Source: an uncultured Mesorhizobium sp. (GTDB lineage Bacteria > Pseudomonadota > Alphaproteobacteria > Rhizobiales > Rhizobiaceae). Taken from it: a DNA stretch of 64,000 nt. Position 1 is the stretch's first letter. Each line of letters begins with the position of its first letter. This document shows, piece after piece, positions 34,330 to 43,582 of the stretch. Position numbers and translations under genes: made by a program. The stretch lies in assembly GCA_937958475.1 (NCBI GenBank), contig CALFXR010000069.1:21194-85193 (forward strand), read 5' to 3'. The notes beneath the pieces were generated by a model that was not told where the DNA came from, made no database searches, and saw nothing but the letters and a program-made list of their open reading frames with translations.

Positions 34330-36150
34330 TCACACGCTGTGGTCGGCGATGACTGCCAGGAAGGCCGGACCGTAGCGGTCGAGCTTCGCTTCGCCGACGC
34401 CGGGCACATCCGCCATCTTCGCGCGCGACCTGGGCCGGGCCGCGGCCAGTTCGACCAGCGTCCTGTCGTGGAAGATGACGTAGGGCGGTACACCCTGCGC
34501 TCGAGCCAGTTCAGTGCGCTTCTGACGCAGCGCCTGGAACAGGTCGCGATCCCCCTCGGCGACGGCAGAGGCCGACTGCGCAGCGCTTTGCGCGACCACC
34601 CGCCGCCGCGCGCGCGGGGCCGTGGGCACGCGCAGCATCAGCTTCGGCTTGTCGCGCAGGAAATCCCCGCCGGCAGGCGCGATCGACAGGCCGCCATGGC
34701 CGGCGAGGTCGACCTCGACCAGACGCAAGGCGATCAGCTGGCGCAGGATCGCCCGCCACGCGCGGCTATCGTGCTCCTTGCCGATACCGTAGGTGGAGAC
34801 ACGATCGTGCCCGAACTGGGCGATGCGATCGTTTTCCACCCCGAGCAGCACGTCGACGACATGGGCCTGCCCGAAGCGCTCGCCGGTGCGGTAGATGCAC
34901 GACAGCGCCTTCTGCGCGGCGATCGTGCCGTCGAACAGCCGCGGCGGCGCGGCGCAGGTGTCGCAGTTGCCGCATGGCTCGATGTTGTCGCCGAAGTAGG
35001 ACAGCAGCACCTGCCGGCGGCAGTTCGCCGTCTCGGCCAGCCCCAGGAGCGCGTCGAGCTTCTGGCGCTCCATGTGCTTGCGTTGCTCGGGTGCGTCCGA
35101 TTCCGCGATGAAGCGGCTGCGCAGCGCGATGTCCTCGGAGCCGTAGAGCATCAGCGTTTCGGACGGCAGGCCGTCACGGCCCGCCCGGCCGGTCTCCTGG
35201 TAGAAGGCTTCGATGCTGCCCGGTAGATCGAGATGCACGACGAAGCGCACGTCCGGTTTGTCGATGCCCATGCCGAAAGCGATCGTCGCGACCATGATGA
35301 CCGCCTCGCCGCGCTGGAAGCGTTGCTGATTGGCTTCGCGGGCGGCCTTTTCCATGCCGGCATGATAGGCGAGCGCGTCGTGGCCCTGGTCGCGCAGCCA
35401 GGCCGCGGTCTCTTCCGTCTTGCGCTTCGACAGGCAATAGACGATGCCGCTCTCGTCCTCGTGGCGCTTGAGGAACTCCTTCAGCTGGGCGCGGGGATTG
35501 TCCTTCTCGTCGATGGCATAGCGGATGTTGGGACGGTCGAAACCGGCGATGAAGGCGTCACGCTCGGCGATGGCGAGATGAGACAGGATCTCCGCACGCG
35601 TCGGCTCGTCGGCCGTCGCCGTGAGCGCCATTCGCGGTGTTTCGGCAAAGCGCGCCACGACAGCGTCGAGCTGCCGGTAGGACGGGCGAAAGTCGTGGCC
35701 CCACTGCGACAGGCAGTGCGCCTCGTCGATGGCGATCAGCGACAGCCTGACCCCGTCCAGCCGCTCCAGCACGTCCGATCGCAGCAGCGTTTCGGGCGCG
35801 ACGTAGAGCAGGTCCAGGCGGCCATCGTGGATGTCGCGCCACAGCAGGCGCCGCTCGTCGGCCGTCAGGTCCGAATTGAGCGCCGCCGCCCTCACGCCTG
35901 CCTGCCGCAGGGCCGCCACCTGGTCGGCCATCAGCGCCAGCAGCGGCGAAACGACCAGGCCCATGCCCGGCCTGGCGATGGCCGGGATCTGGTAGCACAG
36001 CGACTTGCCGCCGCCGGTCGGCATCAGCACGAAGGCGTTGTTGCCGGCCATGACATGCTCGACGATGCGCGCCTGCGGCCCCCTGAACGCATCGTAGCCA
36101 TAGACGGTCTTGAGGATTTCGAGGGCGGTGGCGGTCATCTGCATCGACAT
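34330..36150 (-). CDS. recQ: ATP-dependent DNA helicase RecQ
   Basis: A 606-residue superfamily 2 helicase for recombination repair. Motif I is MPTGGGKSLCYQIP, motif II DEAHCLSQWGHDFR (DEAH plus the RecQ aromatic loop), motif III LTATAD, and motif VI QETGRAGRDGLPS. The zinc-binding set is in CRRQVLLSYFG and CGNCDTC, followed by the winged helix and a C-terminal HRDC domain (RTELARAQGVPPYVIFHDRTL). ATG 36150 gives the family length; the frame is open to 36255. It has no functional tie to the catabolic clusters on either side. Confidence 0.96.
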   Translation of the reverse strand: MSMQMTATALEILKTVYGYDAFRGPQARIVEHVMAGNNAFVLMPTGGGKSLCYQIPAIARPGMGLVVSPLLALMADQVAALRQAGVRAAALNSDLTADERRLLWRDIHDGRLDLLYVAPETLLRSDVLERLDGVRLSLIAIDEAHCLSQWGHDFRPSYRQLDAVVARFAETPRMALTATADEPTRAEILSHLAIAERDAFIAGFDRPNIRYAIDEKDNPRAQLKEFLKRHEDESGIVYCLSKRKTEETAAWLRDQGHDALAYHAGMEKAAREANQQRFQRGEAVIMVATIAFGMGIDKPDVRFVVHLDLPGSIEAFYQETGRAGRDGLPSETLMLYGSEDIALRSRFIAESDAPEQRKHMERQKLDALLGLAETANCRRQVLLSYFGDNIEPCGNCDTCAAPPRLFDGTIAAQKALSCIYRTGERFGQAHVVDVLLGVENDRIAQFGHDRVSTYGIGKEHDSRAWRAILRQLIALRLVEVDLAGHGGLSIAPAGGDFLRDKPKLMLRVPTAPRARRRVVAQSAAQSASAVAEGDRDLFQALRQKRTELARAQGVPPYVIFHDRTLVELAAARPRSRAKMADVPGVGEAKLDRYGPAFLAVIADHSV

Positions 36151-36409
36151 GGGAATCACGGAAGCGCTCTTGATAGCAGCTTCGCCCGGATTGCCGATGC
36201 AAACATCCGAATGCGCGCACGACGGCCCGCAAGGGCCTGAAAAGCCGGCGTTCATGCCGGCTCAGACACCATGGGCTCGGGCGAAAGGCAGGAAGACCGG
36301 TCCTGACAGCAAAGGACGCCGATGGCCGTTATTGTCGCCATGACCGTGTCACGCCGAAAAACAGTTCTGTCGCCGAGAGCGCGGATTGTAACAGTCGACA
36401 TAAGTCGGT

Positions 36410-36425
36410 AAAGTGTAAACACTTT
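36410..36425. promoter_or_regulatory. candidate GntR operator, site A (autoregulation)
   Basis: A perfect palindrome AAAGTGT-AA-ACACTTT 23 bases before the regulator's start codon. It contains TGTAAACACTT, which fits the TGTnnACAnTT pattern at 39004-39022, 39963-39982, 46586-46605 and 50061-50080. Confidence 0.6.
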
Positions 36426-36448
36426 CAGCCGTTTCGGAGCGACGCATC

Positions 36449-37162
36449 TTGGCCAAGACAAATACGCTGAGCGAGAAGGTATCGGTTCCCTCACTCGTCG
36501 ACATCGTTACGCAGCGGGTCGAAGAAGCGATCATGAGCGGCGAACTCGAGCCCGGTTCGAAGATACGCGAGCAGACGCTGGCCCGGTCGCTGGGCGTGAG
36601 CCGCGGCCCGATGCGCGAGGCCATCCGCAGGCTCGAGGGCCGCAAGCTGGTGACACGCACGCCCAACATCGGCGTCCATATCGCTTCGCTATCCGAAAAG
36701 GACCTGCTCGACCTCCTCGTGGTGCGCGAAGCGCTGGAAGGGATCGCTTGCCGGATGGCGTCTCAACTGATGTCGGATGCGGAGATCGCCAGCCTGCACA
36801 ATCTGCTTGAGCGGCACACGGCGCACAAGACGTTCCGCCAGGGCAAGGGCTACTACCAGGAATCGCACGATTTCGACTTCCACTTCCGCATCGTCAAAGC
36901 CAGCGGGAACGAGCGGCTTATCCAGATGCTGTGCGACGATCTCTATCACCTGCTGCGGGTCTACCGATACAAGTCCAGCACGCGCGAAGGTCGAGCCGAA
37001 GCCGCGCTGAAGGAGCACCAGGAGATCGTCGCGGCGCTCGAATCCCGTGACGAGGAACGCGCCGAGGGCGCCATGCGGAAGCACATCCGCAACGCCCGAG
37101 CCCATATCGAGAAGATGTGGCTCAACGACCAGAACAAGGGTACCGCGCCCGCGGCGAACTGA
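36449..37162 (+). CDS. GntR-family regulator, FadR/FCD subfamily
   Basis: A 237-residue regulator. The N-terminal winged helix (residues about 12-75) has VDIVTQRVEEAIMSGELEPG and LARSLGVSRGPMREAIRRLE; the FCD ligand domain follows with LLVVREALEGIACRMA, HDFDFHFRIVKASGNERL and HQEIVAALESRDEERAEGAM, supplying the metal-binding His residues of this family. The start is TTG 36449 with GGAG nine bases before it. FCD proteins respond to organic acids or CoA esters. It stands at the edge of the 37-55 kb catabolic block, whose promoters carry a matching site, so it is the prime candidate for its repressor. Confidence 0.92.
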   Translation: MAKTNTLSEKVSVPSLVDIVTQRVEEAIMSGELEPGSKIREQTLARSLGVSRGPMREAIRRLEGRKLVTRTPNIGVHIASLSEKDLLDLLVVREALEGIACRMASQLMSDAEIASLHNLLERHTAHKTFRQGKGYYQESHDFDFHFRIVKASGNERLIQMLCDDLYHLLRVYRYKSSTREGRAEAALKEHQEIVAALESRDEERAEGAMRKHIRNARAHIEKMWLNDQNKGTAPAAN

Positions 37163-37190
37163 CGGGGATCGCGGTACGGGTGGCCGCCGG

Positions 37191-37580
37191 TCAGCCGGCG
37201 GGTTCGAAGACCGGCAGTTTCTGACCGCCGGCGCTCTCCGCGAACGCGAGGCTTACCGGAAGCCCGATGCGCACCGCGTCGGGTTCTGCGGTGCGCAGGA
37301 CCGTCATCATCCGGACGCCTTCGGCAAGCTCGACCATGCACAATACCCTTACGGGCTCGAAGCGGCGCATGACCGTGTAGGAATAGACCTGGCCGGTCCC
37401 CTCCGCTTCCACCCACTCGACCTTGTCTCCGCCGCAATGGGGACAGAACGGGCGCGGGTAGTAATGATGCTTGCGACAAGTCGTGCAGCGGCCGACCAGC
37501 AGCTTCCCGTCGTTGCAGGCGTCCCAGAAGGGCCGGGTTTCCGGATTCACCGCCGGGGCGGAAAAGGTGAGCATTTCCAT
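37191..37580 (-). CDS. DUF35 zinc-ribbon/OB-fold protein (thiolase partner)
   Basis: A 129-residue protein with an N-terminal zinc ribbon, CTTCRKHHYYPRPFCPHCGG (two CxxC pairs), and a C-terminal OB fold, GTGQVYSYTVMRRF. DUF35 proteins bind thiolase-like partners; in actinobacterial sterol side-chain breakdown a DUF35 domain and a thiolase-like protein form a retro-aldolase. The thiolase-like gene at 37588 lies seven bases upstream in the same operon, which fits such a pair. Confidence 0.9.
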   Translation of the reverse strand: MEMLTFSAPAVNPETRPFWDACNDGKLLVGRCTTCRKHHYYPRPFCPHCGGDKVEWVEAEGTGQVYSYTVMRRFEPVRVLCMVELAEGVRMMTVLRTAEPDAVRIGLPVSLAFAESAGGQKLPVFEPAG

Positions 37581-37587
37581 CTTCGTA

Positions 37588-38757
37588 CTATTCCCGTTCG
37601 AGGATCAGGGTCGCGCTGCCGTGGCGCGTGGCGAGCGGGCCGCCGATGCCGGAGGCGACCGCGAGGCGGCAGTCGGGAACCTGGACGGCCGGGTTCGCCT
37701 CGCCGCGCAGCTGGCGGACGGCTTCGATGACTTTCGTCATGCCGCCGCGGTTGGCCGGATGGTTGTTGCACAGGCCGCCGCCGTCGGTGTTGAACGGCAG
37801 GCGGCCGACGCCCGATATCAGGTTGCCGTCGGCGACGAAGGCGCCGCCGCGTCCCTTCTCGCAGAACCCCAGATCCTCCAGCTGCATGAGAACCGTGATC
37901 GTGAAGCTGTCGTAGATCGCCGCATAGTCGATGTCGGCGGGCCTGACGCCCGCCTCGGCGAAGGCCGCCGGCCCGGATATCGCCGCTGCGGTCGTGGTGA
38001 TGTCCGCCGTCCCGCCCCTTCGGTGGCCGATCGATTCACCGGCTCCGAGTACCTTCACGCGCGGCCGCGACAGGCTTTTCGCGATCTCCGGACGGGTGAC
38101 CACGAGGGCGCCGCCGCCATCGGTCACGACGCAGCAATCGAGCCGGTGCAGCGGATCGGCGACCATCGGCGACGAGATCACGTCCTCGACCGTCACCCGG
38201 TCGCGCAGCATCGCGTGCGGATTGTGGGCCGCATGGTGGGAGGCCGCGACCTTGATCCATGCCAACTGCTCGGGCGTCGTGCCGTATTCGTACATGTGGC
38301 GCATGGCGCAAAGCGCGTAGACCGCCGAAAGCACGGGCTGGTAGGGCACCTCGAACGGCACGTCCGGCGCATCGGGATCCTCGATCGGCGCGGCCGCCCG
38401 GATGTCGGTGCGTTCGGAGCGCGGCCGTCCGGCCAGCGTGACCAGCGCGACGTCGCACTTGCCGGCCATGATCGCCTGCGCGGCGTGGCTGACATGGGCG
38501 AGGTAGGACGAGCCGCCCGTTTCCGTCGTGTCGACGTGGCGGAGATCGAGGCCGAGATAGTCGACCATCGAGTGCGCGCCGAGGCCCGGGGCGTCCCCGG
38601 CGCAGAAGAAACCGTCGACGTCGGCGAAGGTCAGTCCGGCATCGTCCAGCGCTCCCTTCGCGACCTCGTAGTGGAGCTGGGCGACGGAGTGATCCGGCGC
38701 CTTGCGCAGCGGGTGCTCCCAGGCGCCTGCGATATAGGCCTTACCGCGTATCGACAT
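37588..38757 (-). CDS. Thiolase-like protein lacking the nucleophile cysteine
   Basis: A 389-residue thiolase-fold protein of the SCP-x/Ltp2-like group. Where thiolases have the nucleophile cysteine, this protein reads VDTTETGGSSYLAH (residues 76-88), with no cysteine. The C-terminal half has DYAAIYDSFTITVLMQLEDL and CNNHPANRGG, as in DUF35-associated thiolase-like proteins. It therefore probably does not do classical thiolysis; a retro-aldol cleavage of a hydroxyacyl-CoA with the DUF35 partner is the best guess. It is divergent from the MaoC gene at 39101, with operator-like site B between them. Confidence 0.88.
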   Translation of the reverse strand: MSIRGKAYIAGAWEHPLRKAPDHSVAQLHYEVAKGALDDAGLTFADVDGFFCAGDAPGLGAHSMVDYLGLDLRHVDTTETGGSSYLAHVSHAAQAIMAGKCDVALVTLAGRPRSERTDIRAAAPIEDPDAPDVPFEVPYQPVLSAVYALCAMRHMYEYGTTPEQLAWIKVAASHHAAHNPHAMLRDRVTVEDVISSPMVADPLHRLDCCVVTDGGGALVVTRPEIAKSLSRPRVKVLGAGESIGHRRGGTADITTTAAAISGPAAFAEAGVRPADIDYAAIYDSFTITVLMQLEDLGFCEKGRGGAFVADGNLISGVGRLPFNTDGGGLCNNHPANRGGMTKVIEAVRQLRGEANPAVQVPDCRLAVASGIGGPLATRHGSATLILERE

Positions 38758-39100
38758 TGCGCACCTCGTTGGACGGGCTGGCTGAAGAAGTTCCGGTCAC
38801 GTTTTCGGTCGCCTTCTTCAAGCGGGTTGACGGAGCGTCGCCGCATCGCGGCAGCGCCTTTCGGGAGCCTCGGTTCAGGTTTCTCCCGGGAAGCGGAAAC
38901 GGGTCACCGACGGCGCGTCCCATGATGAAGCGAGGTCGACCGGGATCGCCTCATGGAACCTTCGGGCCGGCTGCTTCCGGCACTGCTATGAGACGTCCCA
39001 AGATTTGTCAACTGTAGACAGAAGGACATTTCTACGCCAGTGTTGCGACATGGTGCCGGCGCGCGCCTGGCTGGAAGCGTTCGATTCAGGGGATTCGGCA
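38758..39100. other. 343-base divergent intergenic region
   Basis: No supported gene between the thiolase-like gene and the MaoC gene. The only clear structure is the TGTnnACAnTT site at 39004-39022. The frame of the MaoC gene is open back to a TTG at 39005, but that codon lies inside the site. Confidence 0.5.
39004..39022 (-). promoter_or_regulatory. candidate GntR operator, site B
   Basis: On the minus strand: CTGTCTACAGTTGACAAA, matching TGTnnACAnTT, with TTGACA as a -35-like hexamer pointing toward the thiolase-like gene. The half sites TGTC/GACA are symmetric. Confidence 0.55.
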
Positions 39101-39970
39101 ATGGACAATGATGCGTTGATGAAAAGGCAAATACCGGGCTTCGACGTGCCGGCCGGAGACGCGGATCTCATCCTGTATGCCCTGGCGGTCGGCGCATCGC
39201 TCGATCGCGCCGGACACGTCAACCTCGGCCGCGTCTACGAGAAGGGTATCCGGCCGCTGCCGACGTTCTACACGCTTGCCGCGTGGAAGCAGCCGGGTTG
39301 GCTGTTCGACCTCGGCGTGGTTCGCGAAGGGCTCGTGCACGTGCGCGAGGTCCTCGAGGTTCACCGTGCGCTGACGCCGGGAACGACGCTCAGGGTCGAG
39401 CCGCGCCTCATCGAGGCGGCAAATCTCGACGCGGGCAAGGGTGTGGCGATCTCGTCCGGCACGCGTATCACCGACAAGGCCGACGGCGCGCTGCTGGCCG
39501 AGACCAGGTCGATACTGCTCTGCCGCAAGAACGCGACGATCGAGGGGGCTCCTCGCGCCCGGAAAACCGAGCGGTTCGGCGTGCCGAGCGGACTGCCCGG
39601 CGAGATCGTGCCCTGGAGCGTCCGCGCGGACCAGGCGGCGCTCTATCGTCTCTGCGGCGATTTCAACCCGATCCACATCGACCCGAGGGCGTCTGCAGCG
39701 ATCGGATTCGAAGAGCCCCTGTTGCACGGGCTGTGCACGTTCGGCGCGCTGTGCGCTGCGGTCGAGGACCGCTCGCTCGTCGGGCGCGGCAAGACGGTGA
39801 CCGAGCTTCAGGCGGATTTTCTCGCTCCCGTCTTCGGCGGGGACCAGCTGGAATTCCGGCTCTTCGAAGGCGCTCAAGGCCTCGACTTCGCCGCCTCCGG
39901 CCGCGGCGACTCGACCGTCATGTGCGGTAAAATGAAGCTGTCCGCGAATTCCCATTCTGAAAACTGTTGA
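39101..39970 (+). CDS. MaoC-like double hot-dog enoyl-CoA hydratase 2
   Basis: A 289-residue protein with two hot-dog halves, as in the hydratase 2 part of peroxisomal multifunctional enzyme 2. The catalytic motif is in the second half: LCGDFNPIHIDPRASAAIGF followed by PLLHGLCTFG (Asp, Asn, His in order). The first half has YALAVGASLDRAGHVNLGRV and LPTFYTLAAW. ATG 39101 is the chosen start. It would hydrate a 2-enoyl-CoA to an R-3-hydroxyacyl-CoA for the SDR that follows. Its stop codon lies inside site C. Confidence 0.88.
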   Translation: MDNDALMKRQIPGFDVPAGDADLILYALAVGASLDRAGHVNLGRVYEKGIRPLPTFYTLAAWKQPGWLFDLGVVREGLVHVREVLEVHRALTPGTTLRVEPRLIEAANLDAGKGVAISSGTRITDKADGALLAETRSILLCRKNATIEGAPRARKTERFGVPSGLPGEIVPWSVRADQAALYRLCGDFNPIHIDPRASAAIGFEEPLLHGLCTFGALCAAVEDRSLVGRGKTVTELQADFLAPVFGGDQLEFRLFEGAQGLDFAASGRGDSTVMCGKMKLSANSHSENC

Positions 39971-39982
39971 CATTTATACAGT
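39963..39982 (+). promoter_or_regulatory. candidate GntR operator/promoter, site C
   Basis: ACTGTTGACATTTATACAGT: an ACTGT/ACAGT dyad holding TGTTGACATTT, with the -35-like hexamer TTGACA at 39967-39972 and TTGCTA 17 bases downstream. It stands ahead of the SDR-Liv operon and overlaps the stop of the MaoC gene. Confidence 0.6.
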
Positions 39983-40032
39983 AGTGCTGTTGCTATCGAG
40001 CGACGGTTGGTGTCGGAGCTGGAGGAAGCTCG

Positions 40033-40926
40033 TTGTCTGTTCGGATGGAAGGTGACGTCGTGGTTGTGACCGGCGCTGGCGCTGGCCTCGGTCGCGCCTA
40101 TGCGCTCGAAATGGCCGGGCTCGGTGCCTCGGTCGTGGTGAACGACATAGGAGAGTCCGCCGAGCGCGTCGCCGAGGAGATCCGCAGCGGCGGCGGAGAC
40201 GCAATCGCGCTGCGCGGCAGCGTGGCCGATCGCGACGCCATGGCGGACGTCGCCCGTCGGGTCCAGGAAAAGTATGGCCGCGTCGATGCTCTGGTGCACA
40301 ATGCCGGCATCCTGCGTGACCGCACGCTCGCCAAGCTGACCGAGGCCGACATCGGCGATGTCATCGCCGTTCATCTCAAGGGCGCATTCAACGTCGTGCA
40401 GGCGGTGCTTCCCGCCATGTTCTCGCGCGGATACGGGCGCATCGTCCTGGTGACGTCGTCGTCGGGTCTCTACGGCCTGTTCGGGCAGTCCAACTACGCC
40501 GCCGCCAAGATGGGTCTCGTCGGTCTGGCCAATGCCGCGAAGATCGAACTCGAGCGGAAGGGCGTCCTCATCAACTGCGTCGCGCCGTCGGCGATGACGG
40601 CGATGACCGAAGGCCTGGTCGTGCCGGAGCTGGCAGCGAAGATGCAGGCCGAACACGTCGCGCCGGCAGTGGCGTTCCTGTGCAGCCGCGCCTGCCAGCT
40701 GTCCGGCGCCGTGATGACTGCCGGCGCCCGCCATTTCGCGCTCGACCGCATGGTCGAATCCCAGGGCGTCACCTTCGAGGGCGACGACCGGATCACCGTC
40801 GACATGGTCGCCGCGGCGCTGCCGCGGATTTCGGACTTTACGGGGAGCCGGCCGTTCCACAGCGGCGCCGACCAGCTCGCCAAGATCACGGGCACGGAAG
40901 CGCCGCCGAAGGAGGACGGCAGATGA
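40033..40926 (+). CDS. SDR, 3-hydroxyacyl-CoA dehydrogenase type (MFE-2-like)
   Basis: A 297-residue short-chain dehydrogenase resembling the dehydrogenase unit of multifunctional enzyme 2 (HSD17B4). TGAGAGLGRAYALEMAGLGA, VVVNDIG, HNAGILRDRTLAKLTEADI and YAAAKMGLVGLANAAKIE (catalytic Tyr and Lys) are near-diagnostic. TTG 40033 follows GGAGGAAGCTCG; ATG 40045 is an alternative. It likely oxidises the 3-hydroxyacyl-CoA made by the MaoC hydratase. The last four bases overlap the permease start (ATGA), so the enzyme and importer are in one operon. Confidence 0.92.
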   Translation: MSVRMEGDVVVVTGAGAGLGRAYALEMAGLGASVVVNDIGESAERVAEEIRSGGGDAIALRGSVADRDAMADVARRVQEKYGRVDALVHNAGILRDRTLAKLTEADIGDVIAVHLKGAFNVVQAVLPAMFSRGYGRIVLVTSSSGLYGLFGQSNYAAAKMGLVGLANAAKIELERKGVLINCVAPSAMTAMTEGLVVPELAAKMQAEHVAPAVAFLCSRACQLSGAVMTAGARHFALDRMVESQGVTFEGDDRITVDMVAAALPRISDFTGSRPFHSGADQLAKITGTEAPPKEDGR

Positions 40927-41795
40927 TCGCCGAACTCCTCCTCAACGGCATCGCCCTCGGCTGCGTCTACAGCCTCATCGCGCTTGGCTTCGTGCTGATC
41001 TTCAAGGCGACGGGCATCGTCAATTTCGCCCAGGGCGACATCATGATGCTCGGCTCCTTCTTCGGCCTGACGACGATCGGCCTGTGGGGAATGCCCTACC
41101 TGCTCGGCTTCGTCTGTGCCGTCCTGGCGACGGCGGTGTGCGGATACCTGTTCAACAGGCTGCTGCTGCAGCACGTGGTCGGGCGCCCGGAATTCCAGAT
41201 CATCATGGTCACGATCGGCCTGGGCTACATCCTGCGCACGATTGCCGGCGTGGTTCCGGGCTGGGGCAGCCTGCCGCAGCGTTTCGCCACGCCCTTCGAC
41301 GGCAAGGTCGACGTCGTCTTCGGCATGCCGGTCAGCCAGGAGCGTCTGGTCATCGTCCTGGTGACGGCCGGCCTGATGGTGCTGCTCTTTCTCTTCTTCC
41401 GCTTCACCCGCGTGGGCATCGCCATGCAGGCCGCCTCGCAGAACAAGACGGCGGCCACCCTGGTCGGGATCTCGGTCCCCGGCGTCAACTCGCTGGTCTG
41501 GGCGCTCGGCGCCGGGATGGCCGGTGTCGCGGGCATCCTGATCGCGCCCATCACCTTCGTCTATCCGGGCGTCGGCTATGTCGGCCTCCTCGCGTTCCCG
41601 GCCGCCGTCCTCGGCGGATTCGGCAGCCTTCCCGGCGCCTTCGTCGGCGGCATCGTCATCGGCCTGCTGGAAGTCTTTTCCGGCTTCTACCTGTCCGAAT
41701 GGGTGAGAAACGCGGCGCCCTACATGGCGCTCCTCGCCGTGCTGTTCATCCGGCCGTCCGGTCTCTTCGGCGTCCGGCTGCAGAAGAAGGTCTAG
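40923..41795 (+). CDS. livH: Branched-chain-amino-acid-type ABC permease LivH
   Basis: A 290-residue hydrophobic permease with about eight helices. ALGCVYSLIALGFVLIFKAT and GIVNFAQGDIMMLGSF are the LivH signature; LPGAFVGGIVIGLLEVFSG follows near the end. Together with LivM, LivG, LivF and a receptor (44343) it forms a complete importer. Such systems also carry aromatic and other organic acids, so leucine-type substrates should not be assumed here. Confidence 0.93.
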   Translation: MIAELLLNGIALGCVYSLIALGFVLIFKATGIVNFAQGDIMMLGSFFGLTTIGLWGMPYLLGFVCAVLATAVCGYLFNRLLLQHVVGRPEFQIIMVTIGLGYILRTIAGVVPGWGSLPQRFATPFDGKVDVVFGMPVSQERLVIVLVTAGLMVLLFLFFRFTRVGIAMQAASQNKTAATLVGISVPGVNSLVWALGAGMAGVAGILIAPITFVYPGVGYVGLLAFPAAVLGGFGSLPGAFVGGIVIGLLEVFSGFYLSEWVRNAAPYMALLAVLFIRPSGLFGVRLQKKV

Positions 41796-41799
41796 GCCG

Positions 41800-42828
41800 A
41801 TGGTCGCGCAAAACACCGCGCCGGCATCCCGGCGGTCGGGCCAGATGCTTCTTTTGGCGGTCGTGGCGGTGCTCGCCGCCGCCGGCCTGCCGTTCCTCAT
41901 CAACTCCTTCTTCGTCGGCGTCGTCACGTCGGTCCTGATCTGGACGATCATCGGCCTCGGAATGGTCGTGCTGCTCGGCTATTCCGGCCAGGTTTCGATC
42001 GGCCATTCCGCCTTCCTCGCCATCGGGGCCTATGGCCACGCGCTGCTCATCGGTGCGGGCGTGCCGTTCTTCCTCTCCGTACCGATCGTCGTCGCCGCGT
42101 GCCTCGCGGTCGGCGCGCTGATAGCGCTGCCGAGCCTGCGTTTCTCGGGCGTCTACCTGGCCATGGCGACGCTGGCCTTCGCCTTCATCGTCGAGGCCGT
42201 GATCGGCGATCTCGACATCACCGGCGGCCGCGGCGGCATGCCGGTTCCGCGCGAGAAGCTGTTCGGCTACTCGCTGACGCAGACGAACGTCCTGTTCTAC
42301 GCCACGCTCGTGTTGCTCGTCGGGACGTTTCTGATCGCGCGAAACCTCGTGCGCTCGCGGACCGGGCGGGCCTGGGCGTCGCTGCGCGACAGCGAGGTCG
42401 CCGCCGCCAGCATGGGCGTCGGCATCGCTCGATACAAGACCTACGCCTTCGCGTTCTCGGCGGCGACCACGGCGCTTGCCGGTACGCTGCTCGCCCACAA
42501 GGTGGGCTACCTGTCGCCCGACGGGTTCACGATCCAGCAATCGATCGAGATGCTGATCCTGGTCGTGATCGGCGGCATGGGCTCTCTCGCCGGCGCGTTC
42601 TACGGCGCGGCCTTCCTGATCATCCTGCCGATCCTGCTGTCCATCGTGAAGGACAAGGTGCCTTCGGGCATGGGCGAACTGCCCGGTCTCGAAGCCGGCA
42701 TCTTCGGTGCGGCCCTGATCATCTTCATCCTGTTTCAGCCCAAGGGCATCGACGGCGCCATCCGTGCCGTCCTCGCCCGGCTGAAGAACGGCACCGGCGC
42801 CGGGAGGGACGACCATGCAGGGGCTTGA
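41800..42828 (+). CDS. livM: Branched-chain-amino-acid-type ABC permease LivM
   Basis: A 342-residue permease. GLGMVVLLGYSGQVSIGHSA and FLAIGAYGHALL are the LivM signature, with SLRDSEVAAASMGVGIARYK and IGGMGSLAGAFYGAAFLII later. It starts four bases after the livH stop and overlaps the ATPase gene by 14 bases, so it belongs to the same operon. Confidence 0.93.
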   Translation: MVAQNTAPASRRSGQMLLLAVVAVLAAAGLPFLINSFFVGVVTSVLIWTIIGLGMVVLLGYSGQVSIGHSAFLAIGAYGHALLIGAGVPFFLSVPIVVAACLAVGALIALPSLRFSGVYLAMATLAFAFIVEAVIGDLDITGGRGGMPVPREKLFGYSLTQTNVLFYATLVLLVGTFLIARNLVRSRTGRAWASLRDSEVAAASMGVGIARYKTYAFAFSAATTALAGTLLAHKVGYLSPDGFTIQQSIEMLILVVIGGMGSLAGAFYGAAFLIILPILLSIVKDKVPSGMGELPGLEAGIFGAALIIFILFQPKGIDGAIRAVLARLKNGTGAGRDDHAGA

Positions 42829-43582
42829 GGTCAGGCATCTCAGCATGAGCTTCGGCGGCATCCACGCCGTGCGCGACGTTTCCTTCGAGGTCCCCGCGGG
42901 AAGCATCTTCTCGATCATCGGACCGAACGGCGCGGGCAAGACGACGATCTTCAACCTGCTGACGCGGGTGGCGACGCCGAGCGGCGGCGAGGTGCTCTTC
43001 GACGGCACCAATCTGCTCGGTCTGCGCCAGAACCAGATCGCGCGCCGGGGCATCGCGAGGACATTTCAGAACCTCGAGCTGTTCCAGGACGCCACTGTGG
43101 TCGAGAACGTGCTGGCCGGGCGGCACATCAATTTCAGCACGTCCATCTGGCAGGAAGCGCTGGGCGTGGCCGAAACGCGCAGGCAGGAAGATGCCAATCG
43201 CGCCGAAGCCGACAGAATTGTCGACTACCTGGGACTGCGCCGGTTCCGCGACACGCCGATCGCCTATCTGCCCTACGGCATATGCAAGATCGTCGAACTC
43301 GGAAGGGCGCTGGCGGTCAAGCCGCGGTTGCTGCTGCTCGACGAGCCGGCAGCGGGTCTCAATGCCACCGAGACCCAGCGCATGGCGCACTGGATACGCG
43401 ACATCAATACGTCGCTGAACGTGACGGTCGTCCTGATCGAGCACGACATGCGCTTGGTCGAGGAGGTTTCGCACCGGGTCCTGGCGATGGAGTCGGGCCG
43501 GGTCCTGACCGTCGGAGAGCCGCAGGAGGTGCAACGGCACCCGGAAGTGATCGCGGCCTATCTCGGTGGAGTGATCGCATGA
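42815..43582 (+). CDS. livG: Liv-type ABC ATP-binding protein LivG
   Basis: A 255-residue ATPase with Walker A GPNGAGKTTIFN and Walker B LLLLDEPAAGLN. The signature region reads LPYGICKIVELGRALAV (the usual LivG form is LPYGxQRxLEIARAL), and the C-terminal LIEHDMRLVEEVSHRVLAME is typical. It is the intact counterpart of the frameshifted livG-like gene at 63530, although the two are not close copies. Confidence 0.94.
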   Translation: MQGLEVRHLSMSFGGIHAVRDVSFEVPAGSIFSIIGPNGAGKTTIFNLLTRVATPSGGEVLFDGTNLLGLRQNQIARRGIARTFQNLELFQDATVVENVLAGRHINFSTSIWQEALGVAETRRQEDANRAEADRIVDYLGLRRFRDTPIAYLPYGICKIVELGRALAVKPRLLLLDEPAAGLNATETQRMAHWIRDINTSLNVTVVLIEHDMRLVEEVSHRVLAMESGRVLTVGEPQEVQRHPEVIAAYLGGVIA

